From positions 868,001 through 932,000 of the forward strand of contig CAVZLL010000003.1 in the NCBI GenBank assembly GCA_963776225.1: a stretch of DNA of 64,000 bases. Reading direction: 5' to 3'. Made by a program: the position numbers and the translations under genes. This document shows, piece by piece, positions 58,562 to 64,000 of the stretch. Position 1 is the stretch's first letter, and each line of letters begins with the position of its first letter. The notes beneath the pieces are model-generated. The model searched no databases. It had not been told where the DNA came from and was given only the letters and a program-made list of their open reading frames with translations. The stretch comes from Bog-756 sp963776225. Its GTDB lineage: Bacteria; Actinomycetota; Acidimicrobiia; Acidimicrobiales; RAAP-2.

Positions 58562-60241
58562 TCAGGGTCGCAGGAACCTGCCCTGCGGGTCCCACCGGCG
58601 GAGGGCAGCCACGTCCGCGTGGTCGGGCGGATCGAGCTCGGCGACCGTGCCGGCCACCCGGAGGTCCCAGGGGCAGAGTGCTCGCACCCGCTCGACGCGC
58701 GTCGCGAGCGGATCCTCCCCGTGGGCGACCGCGGTCAGGGCCAGCTCGCCGCGGTCGTCCTTCTCCAGGACCGCGAGATCGGTGACCAGGGCGCGCACCC
58801 GTTCACCCACCGAGGTGACGTAGGGCACCTCGGCCACCGCCCGGCGCGGAGTGAGGGTGGACATCACCACGATCTCGTCGGCTGCCGAAGCCACGTCGTT
58901 GCCGCCGCCCGACCCGACCAGGAAGGTCCGATCCGGGATGACCGTCGAGTTGATGTTGCCGAACCGGTCCACCTGGGCCGCGCCGAGGCAACCGAGGAGG
59001 GTGGTGCCCGGGCCGCTGACCAGCATGCCGAGGACCTGGTCGGCGTCACCGAGCATGGTGGCGGTGGGGAAGCTGCGGTGGTTGAAGACGAACGGGTCGG
59101 CGGGGGTCGGACGGTAGCCCCAGAGGCCGAGCTCGGCGGTCAGCACCACCTCGGAGCCGCGCGCCCGGGCCAGGTCGACCGCCAACCAGGCGGCCAGGTT
59201 GGCGACCCCCGCCCCGGCGAGCACCGCATCGGCGCCGAGCGCGGTGACCCGGTCGGCGAGGTAGCGGGCCCCGTTGACCGCGGCGATCTCCCACGGCCCC
59301 GGCGGAGCGGACAGGTCCGGTGGGAAGGCCACCTCGTCGTCGCGCCAGGAGTCGGGCTCCGCCCTCCTGCGCAGGCGGGCGAGGCGCTCGGGGCCGAGCC
59401 GGTCGAGGTACTCCTGCTGGGTGGCCGGTTCGAGCACCCAGTGCTCGATCCACTCGTCGAACCGGTCGCCGTGGCTGGCCGCCCGGGCCTCCGACCAGAA
59501 TTCGAGGTCCTCGCCGTAGGGGTCGACCGGAGTGTCCCGCGAGAAGAGACCTCCGGGGTGGGCCCCCATCGGGGTCTCGGAGACGGCCAGCACCCGGTGG
59601 CCGGGCACCCGGACCAGGTGGGACCACGGCCGGATGTCGTCGACCACCCGGTCGACGGTGGCCACGGCTCCCCGCCGGGCGGCCAGCGCTCCCCAGACCC
59701 CCTCGAGACCCGGGGGATTGAAGGCCAGATTGCCCTGACGGTCGCCGATCGGCGCGTGGAGCAGGGCGACATCCGGCGCGAAGGCTTCGAGCATCCCGAC
59801 CTCCCCGAAGGGGGTCGCCACGCGCGCGTAGCCCGGGTTGTCGGCCATCGACGACCCGGCCAGTGAGGCGGTGGTGACCGCCGGGAGACCGCGGGCGGCC
59901 GCCTCGAGGCGCTGCAGGAAGGTGAGGAACGACCAGTGCTCGACCTCCACCCGTCCGGTGAGGTACGCGTCGGCGAACCAGGGGTTGGGGGAGAAGTTGG
60001 GGAAGACGTCGCCCGAGTAGCCGGTGACCACCTTGGAGACCAGGCTCCCGCGGAAGAAGAGCGCTCCGAGGCTCGAGAGGCTGAGCATGACCAGGGTGAA
60101 CCCGGGCTCACGGCCCCACCAGGCCCGCACCAGGTGCCGTGCGGCGGCGGTCCAGCGGGTGTGGTTGGTCACGACGTGCAGCGAGTCGCCGGCCCGGACG
60201 TGGCTCACCGCCTCGTCCAACGAGCAGACCTTGTCGGGCAT
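58562..60241 (-). CDS. Fused two-domain family I CoA-transferase (IpdAB-like)
   Basis: This 559-residue protein joins an alpha-type half (residues 1-285; LLHAPIGDRQGNLAFNPPGL) to a beta-type half (290-559; LTAELGLWGYRPTPADPF and CLGAAQVDRFGNINSTVIPD). The halves resemble IpdA and IpdB, which open the last steroid ring as a CoA ester in mycobacteria but are encoded by two genes there. The fusion without a frame break is notable. It is divergent from an EchA20-like hydratase, a neighbourhood also seen around ipdAB. A glutaconate CoA-transferase role is the alternative. Confidence 0.85.
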   Translation of the reverse strand: MPDKVCSLDEAVSHVRAGDSLHVVTNHTRWTAAARHLVRAWWGREPGFTLVMLSLSSLGALFFRGSLVSKVVTGYSGDVFPNFSPNPWFADAYLTGRVEVEHWSFLTFLQRLEAAARGLPAVTTASLAGSSMADNPGYARVATPFGEVGMLEAFAPDVALLHAPIGDRQGNLAFNPPGLEGVWGALAARRGAVATVDRVVDDIRPWSHLVRVPGHRVLAVSETPMGAHPGGLFSRDTPVDPYGEDLEFWSEARAASHGDRFDEWIEHWVLEPATQQEYLDRLGPERLARLRRRAEPDSWRDDEVAFPPDLSAPPGPWEIAAVNGARYLADRVTALGADAVLAGAGVANLAAWLAVDLARARGSEVVLTAELGLWGYRPTPADPFVFNHRSFPTATMLGDADQVLGMLVSGPGTTLLGCLGAAQVDRFGNINSTVIPDRTFLVGSGGGNDVASAADEIVVMSTLTPRRAVAEVPYVTSVGERVRALVTDLAVLEKDDRGELALTAVAHGEDPLATRVERVRALCPWDLRVAGTVAELDPPDHADVAALRRWDPQGRFLRP

Positions 60242-60249
60242 GGGGGAAC

Positions 60250-60275
60250 GCTAGTGGAGTCGGGCTCCGGTTAGC
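60250..60275. promoter_or_regulatory. Imperfect inverted repeat in divergent promoter
   Basis: GCTA/TAGC outer arms and GGAG/CTCC inner arms surround TCGGG. The element fills the 42-bp gap between the divergent CoA-transferase and enoyl-CoA hydratase. TAGCAT (60273-60278) ends five bases before the hydratase ATG, the usual geometry of a leaderless actinobacterial promoter. Confidence 0.4.
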
Positions 60276-60283
60276 ATCCGTCG

Positions 60284-61084
60284 ATGATCCGCTTCAGTGT
60301 CGACGCCGACCACGTGGGCCGCATCACGCTCGATCGTCCCGAAGCGCGCAACGCACTCACCGTGGAGATGCGCGACGACCTGGTCGCCGCGGTCCGTTCG
60401 GCCCGTTCCGACCCCGGGGTGCGCGCGGTGCTGATCACCGGGGCCGGGGGCTCCTTCTGCGCCGGGATGGACCTGCGCGCCTCCACGGTGAGCCAGGCGG
60501 GGTCGGCCGGCTACGACCCGCGCACCACCAGCGAGGCACTGCGGGTCGGGGTCCAGGCCCTGGTCCGCGAGCTCTGGGAGCTGGACAAGCCGACCGTGGC
60601 CGCGGTCGACGGCACCGCGGTCGGTCCCGGCGCCCATCTGGCCCTGGCCTGTGACTTCGTCCTGGTTCACCCCGGGACCCGGTTCATCTGGTCGTTCGCC
60701 CGCTGGGGGCTGGTGGTCGACGCAGGCGGGGCCTACCTCCTGCCGCGGCTGGTCGGCCTGCCGAGGGCCAAGGCCATGGTCATGCTCGGCGAGGAGCTGA
60801 CCGGTGCCGACGCGGTCGCAGCCGGCCTCGCCTACCGCTGCGCCGACTCCGCCGAGCAGCTCGGGGACCTCGCCGCCGAGCTCAGTGTGCGTCTGGCCGC
60901 AGGGCCGACCCGATCGCTCGGGCTCTCGAAGCAGCTGCTCAACGCAACGTTCGAGACGGCCCTGCCCCTCGCCCTCGAGCACGAGGGCCACGCCCAGGCC
61001 CTGGCCGCGGTCTCCCCCGAGATGGCCGAGGGGATGGCCGCGTTCAAGGAGAAGCGCGCGCCGAGGTTCGCCCCGGAGGGCTGA
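60284..61084 (+). CDS. Enoyl-CoA hydratase/crotonase family protein (EchA20-like)
   Basis: This 266-residue crotonase-fold protein has ITLDRPEARNALTVEMRDDL, the oxyanion-hole segments SFCAGMDLRA and AVDGTAVGPGAHLALACDFV, and FARWGLVVDAGGAYLLPRLV. In this last motif the canonical GTQR is AYLL, which departs from simple hydratases. EchA20 of mycobacteria, encoded next to ipdAB, is a ring-cleaving crotonase; context and divergence make a similar role plausible. It is probably leaderless. Confidence 0.9.
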   Translation: MIRFSVDADHVGRITLDRPEARNALTVEMRDDLVAAVRSARSDPGVRAVLITGAGGSFCAGMDLRASTVSQAGSAGYDPRTTSEALRVGVQALVRELWELDKPTVAAVDGTAVGPGAHLALACDFVLVHPGTRFIWSFARWGLVVDAGGAYLLPRLVGLPRAKAMVMLGEELTGADAVAAGLAYRCADSAEQLGDLAAELSVRLAAGPTRSLGLSKQLLNATFETALPLALEHEGHAQALAAVSPEMAEGMAAFKEKRAPRFAPEG

Positions 61085-61093
61085 GCCGGCCGG

Positions 61094-62341
61094 TCAGATC
61101 ACGCCGGCAGACCGGAACTCCTCCAGCTCCTCGCCGGTGAGCCCGACCAGCTCGCGCCACACCTCGTCGTTGTGCTCCCCGAGCCGCGGAGCAGGCCGCG
61201 GCGGGACGGGGGTGCGCCCGTCGAGGCGGGGGAAGGGCGCCTGCTGCCGGTGCGGCCCGGCCACCGGGTCGTCGATCTCGACGAGGTCGCCGCGCGCGGC
61301 GACATGGGGGTCGGCGAGGATGTCCGCCGCGCTGTAGGCGGTGCCGACCGGCACCTCGTTGGCGATGCAGGCGGCCTCGACCTCCGCGGCGGTGCGCGAC
61401 GAGGTCCACGCGGCGACCAGGTCGTTGATCTCGTCGGACCGGGCGGCCCGCATGGCGAGCGTGGCCCACTGCGGGTCGTCGGCCAGCTCGGGCCGCCCCA
61501 TCGCCGCGCAGAGGCGGCGGAAGTTGGTGTCGGACCCGGCGACCACGCAGACGTAGGTGCCGTCCGCGGTCGGGTAGTTGTCGAGCGGGGCCGAGGTGGC
61601 CATCCGGTTCCCCTCGCGTTGCCTGGTCACGCCCAGCCGGTCCTGGGCGGCCACCGTCCATTCGAGGACGCGCAGGATCGAGCCGTACAGCGGCGCGTCG
61701 ACCACGCCGCCGATCCCGGTGCCCCCCGGGCCGTCCCGCCGGTAGAGGGCGGCGGTCACCGCGGCGGAGGCGAAGGTCCCGGTCAGATAGTCGGAGATCG
61801 AGACGCCGGGCCGGACCGGGGGCCGGTCCGGGTAGCCGGTCAGGTGGAGCAGCCCCCCGTAGGCGATGCCCATCCGGTCGAGCCCGGTGCGCCCCGAGTA
61901 CGGGCCGTCCTGGCCGAAGACGCTGATCCGGGCCCACACCAACCGCGGATCGCACCGATCGGGGCCGACGTGCCACCCCTCCATGGTCCCGGGTCGGAAG
62001 TTCTCGCACACCACGTCCGCGGTCGCGGCCAGCCGGCGGAACAGGGCCTGGCCCTCGCCCCGGCGCAGGTCGAGGGTGACCCCCTTGCGGCCGCGTCCCT
62101 CGACGGCCCACCACATCGAGTACCCGGGTCCGTCGTCGCCGGTCGGGGCGAAGGGGCCGATCGAGCGCATGAAGTCGCCGCCCCGGGGATCCTCGACCTT
62201 GATGACCTCCGCGCCCAGCTCGCCGAGCAGGCCCGCACAGAACGGCGCGCTGATCCGGGTGCCGACGTCGACGACCCGGATCCCGGCGAGCGGTGGCCGG
62301 TCCGGGGCGCCGGTCACCGGCCCCGAGGGCGGGTCAGTCAC
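61094..62341 (-). CDS. CaiB/BaiF family III CoA-transferase
   Basis: This 415-residue protein (GTG start) has LAGIRVVDVGTRISAPFCAG, LGAEVIKVEDPRGGDFMRSI, KGVTLDLRRGEGQALFRRLA, NFRPGTM and the catalytic Asp in GVSISDYLTGTFASA. The GTG overlaps the stop of the enoyl-CoA hydratase upstream by eight bases. It transfers CoA from a donor ester to a pathway acid. The three genes 63185-62334-61094 form one leftward operon that continues beyond the right edge. It is only distantly similar to the CaiB at 15042. Confidence 0.93.
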   Translation of the reverse strand: MTDPPSGPVTGAPDRPPLAGIRVVDVGTRISAPFCAGLLGELGAEVIKVEDPRGGDFMRSIGPFAPTGDDGPGYSMWWAVEGRGRKGVTLDLRRGEGQALFRRLAATADVVCENFRPGTMEGWHVGPDRCDPRLVWARISVFGQDGPYSGRTGLDRMGIAYGGLLHLTGYPDRPPVRPGVSISDYLTGTFASAAVTAALYRRDGPGGTGIGGVVDAPLYGSILRVLEWTVAAQDRLGVTRQREGNRMATSAPLDNYPTADGTYVCVVAGSDTNFRRLCAAMGRPELADDPQWATLAMRAARSDEINDLVAAWTSSRTAAEVEAACIANEVPVGTAYSAADILADPHVAARGDLVEIDDPVAGPHRQQAPFPRLDGRTPVPPRPAPRLGEHNDEVWRELVGLTGEELEEFRSAGVI

Positions 62342-63185
62342 GATGTTCGGCGAAGACCTCGGCCATCGACCCCTTCTCCTGGCGGGCACGCAACGCGGTG
62401 GTGGCGGTGGCCGTGTTGTGCATCCAGTGGTGGGCGAGGAAGTGGTACTTCCACGAAGCGTCCTTCCCCATCAGGGTGGCCGTGTGGTTGAGCGAGTCCT
62501 TCACCACCTGTGCGGTCACCGGCGGCACCAGGGCCACCCGGTCGGCGAGCTCGTCCACCCGCTCGGCGAGCTCGTCACGCGGGACCACCCGGTTGACCAG
62601 GCCGAGACGCCAGGCCTCCTGTGCGTCGATGACCTCGCCGGTCCAGAGGAACTCCTTGGCCTTGCGGATCCCGAGCTCCCAGGGTTCGACCAGGAGCTCG
62701 ACCGCCGCCCCGGTCATCCGGAGCACCGGGTTCTGGAACCGGGCGTCGTCGGCGGCGACGATGAGATCGCACATGCAGGCCAGCATGAGACCCGCCGCCA
62801 CGCACGACCCCTGGACCGCCGCGATGGTCGGCTTGCGGAAGGAGTAGAGCCGCCGGCACCGGTCGTAGTACATGACCTGTTCGTGCCGGAACTTGCCCTC
62901 CGGGGTCTCGCGCATGCGACGCCACTCGTTCGGCTCGGTGTCGCCCACCAGCTCCTTCAGGTCGTGTCCGGACGAGAAGTGCCGCCCGTTGGCGGCGAGG
63001 ACCACCACCCGCACCTCGTCGTCCTCGTCGGCGCGGTCGAGCGCGGCGTCGATGCCGTCGATGAGCGCGGTGTCCTGCGCGTTGGCGACCTCGGGTCGGT
63101 TCATGGTGATGGTGGCCACGTGCCCCCGCGTCGCGTAGAGGACGACCCCGGTGGCACCCCCGTCCGTTGTCGTTCCGTCCCCCAC
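62334..63185 (-). CDS. Enoyl-CoA hydratase/crotonase family protein
   Basis: This 283-residue crotonase (GTG start overlapping the acyl-CoA dehydrogenase stop as TAGTG) has ITMNRPEVANAQDTALIDGI, HFSSGHDLKELVG, AVQGSCVAAGLMLACMCDLI and GAAVELLVEPWELGIRKAKE. The insertion with WRRMRETPEGKFRHEQVMYY after the first oxyanion element is shared with the protein at 48528, a paralogue. It would hydrate or isomerise the enoyl-CoA made by its upstream partner. Confidence 0.92.
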   Translation of the reverse strand: MGDGTTTDGGATGVVLYATRGHVATITMNRPEVANAQDTALIDGIDAALDRADEDDEVRVVVLAANGRHFSSGHDLKELVGDTEPNEWRRMRETPEGKFRHEQVMYYDRCRRLYSFRKPTIAAVQGSCVAAGLMLACMCDLIVAADDARFQNPVLRMTGAAVELLVEPWELGIRKAKEFLWTGEVIDAQEAWRLGLVNRVVPRDELAERVDELADRVALVPPVTAQVVKDSLNHTATLMGKDASWKYHFLAHHWMHNTATATTALRARQEKGSMAEVFAEHRD

Positions 63186-64000
63186 TAGGACACCTTCCCC
63201 CCCGGCTCACCCGCGGTGGCCGTTGCTCTTGCACGACCCGGACGGGGCAGGCCGAGCACCCGCTCCCCGAGGATGGTGCGCTGGATCTGGTTGGTGCCCG
63301 CCCACACCGAGGACGCCTGGTAATAGAGCCACGAGCGCTCCCAGGCCCCGTTGCCCGGGAGGTGGGAGGCGCCCTTCCAGAGCGGTGCCGCCTCGCCCAG
63401 CACGGCCATGGCCGTGTCGTGCAGTCGCTTGCTCATCTCGCTCCAGTAGAGCTTGAGCGCGCTGCCCTCCGGGCCGGGTTCGAGCCCTTTGGCCAGGCGG
63501 CTCACACTGCGGAGGTTGTGCAGCTGGAAGAGCCGGACCTCGACGTAGGCCTGGGCGAGGCGGTGGCGGAGGCGGGGATCGTCGAACCGGTCGAGCGCGG
63601 CGGCCTGGCGGAGCAGCTCCTCGAGCAGCTGGAGATGGATGACCAGCTGGCGCGGGTTGACGCCCCGCTCGTGGGAGAGCGTCGAGTTGGCCACCCGCCA
63701 TCCTTCGTGCACCGGACCGACCAGTTGGTCCTCGGGCACGAACACCCCGCTGAGGAAGACCTCGTTGAACTCGGCCTCACCGGTGAGCTGGACCAGCGGG
63801 CGCACCTCGATGCCCGGAGCGTGCATGTCGACCACCAGGTAGGAGATGCCGTGGTGCTTCGGGGCGTCGGGATCGGACCGGGCAAGGCAGACCCCCCAGT
63901 CGGCGAATTGGGCGTAGGAGGTCCACACCTTCTGGCCGTCCAGGACCCAGCCGCCGTCGACCGCGGTGGCCCGGGTGGTCACCGATGCCAGGTCGCTGCC
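63185..64000 (-). CDS. Acyl-CoA dehydrogenase, N-terminally truncated by window edge
   Basis: The frame enters from the right edge and gives 271 residues of the middle and C-terminal domains: GQKVWTSYAQFADWGVCLAR, YLVVDMHAPGIEVRPLVQLT, NSTLSHERGVNPRQLVIHLQ, and the C-terminal WAGTNQIQRTILGERVLGLP. The EGT glutamate is AGT; a Glu in LSHERGV may substitute. It is a paralogue of the enzyme at 51586. It begins the visible part of the operon with a hydratase and a CoA-transferase. Confidence 0.92.
   Translation of the reverse strand, partial: GSDLASVTTRATAVDGGWVLDGQKVWTSYAQFADWGVCLARSDPDAPKHHGISYLVVDMHAPGIEVRPLVQLTGEAEFNEVFLSGVFVPEDQLVGPVHEGWRVANSTLSHERGVNPRQLVIHLQLLEELLRQAAALDRFDDPRLRHRLAQAYVEVRLFQLHNLRSVSRLAKGLEPGPEGSALKLYWSEMSKRLHDTAMAVLGEAAPLWKGASHLPGNGAWERSWLYYQASSVWAGTNQIQRTILGERVLGLPRPGRARATATAGEPGGKVS

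Noticed and set aside
60242..60283. KstR/KstR2-type operator near the IpdAB-like and EchA20-like genes
   Set aside because: Neither TnnAACnnGTTnnA nor AnCAAGnnCTTGnT is present; only an imperfect unrelated dyad is seen.
1..64000. CRISPR array, insertion sequence, prophage or rRNA
   Set aside because: No regularly spaced repeats, transposase or integrase motifs, or rRNA-like sequence were found on either strand.

Overview
The window is high-GC, densely coded DNA with many GTG starts, ATGA/GTGA gene overlaps and repeated F420-type luciferase-like (LLM) oxidoreductases. This suggests a soil or aquatic actinomycete (Actinomycetota, possibly Acidimicrobiia or a mycobacterial relative; the exact lineage cannot be read from the window). 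Almost every gene belongs to oxygenase-initiated, CoA-linked catabolism of a hydrophobic or aromatic/alicyclic substrate. No ribosomal, tRNA, phage, IS or CRISPR element was seen.

Layout. 1-13.6 kb (module A): SnoaL/two-subunit acyl-CoA dehydrogenase operon, acyl-CoA ligase, TauD-type dioxygenase, CMD-like protein, Rieske oxygenase, LLM enzyme, amidohydrolase, oxygenase reductase, SDR, ACMSD-type amidohydrolase and a GntR regulator. 13.7-22.1 kb: LLM monooxygenase, CaiB CoA-transferase, CitE-like lyase, a frameshifted DapB-like gene, HSL esterase, a P450/SDR pair and a damaged TetR gene. 22.1-26.7 kb and 36.0-46.0 kb (module B): second TauD (71% identical to the first), SnoaL and Rieske genes, a Baeyer-Villiger-type flavoprotein, cyclase, amidohydrolase/SDR/acyl-CoA dehydrogenase, a fused thiamine-dependent E1, SDR, an intact TetR, acyl-CoA ligase and ABM protein. 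26.7-36.0 kb is a looser accessory stretch with truncated gene remnants. 46-64 kb holds beta-oxidation and ring-cleavage style genes: three acyl-CoA dehydrogenases, three enoyl-CoA hydratases, aldehyde dehydrogenase, thioesterase, DUF35 plus SCP2-type thiolase/aldolase, FadD17-like ligase, a fused IpdAB-like CoA-transferase next to an EchA20-like hydratase, and a second CaiB.

Working model (inference). Two parallel oxygenase modules feed acids into CoA activation and then shared dehydrogenation, hydration and thiolysis. Each module seems to carry its own recurring palindromic operator. GANAAY-N3-GTTCTC-type sites lie at module A promoters and at the 48.3 kb amidohydrolase. C(C/T)GGTCGGTACA sites lie directly downstream of -10-like hexamers at four module B promoters, one of them at the intact TetR gene. 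These two unlinked-but-parallel regulons are the most notable feature of the window.
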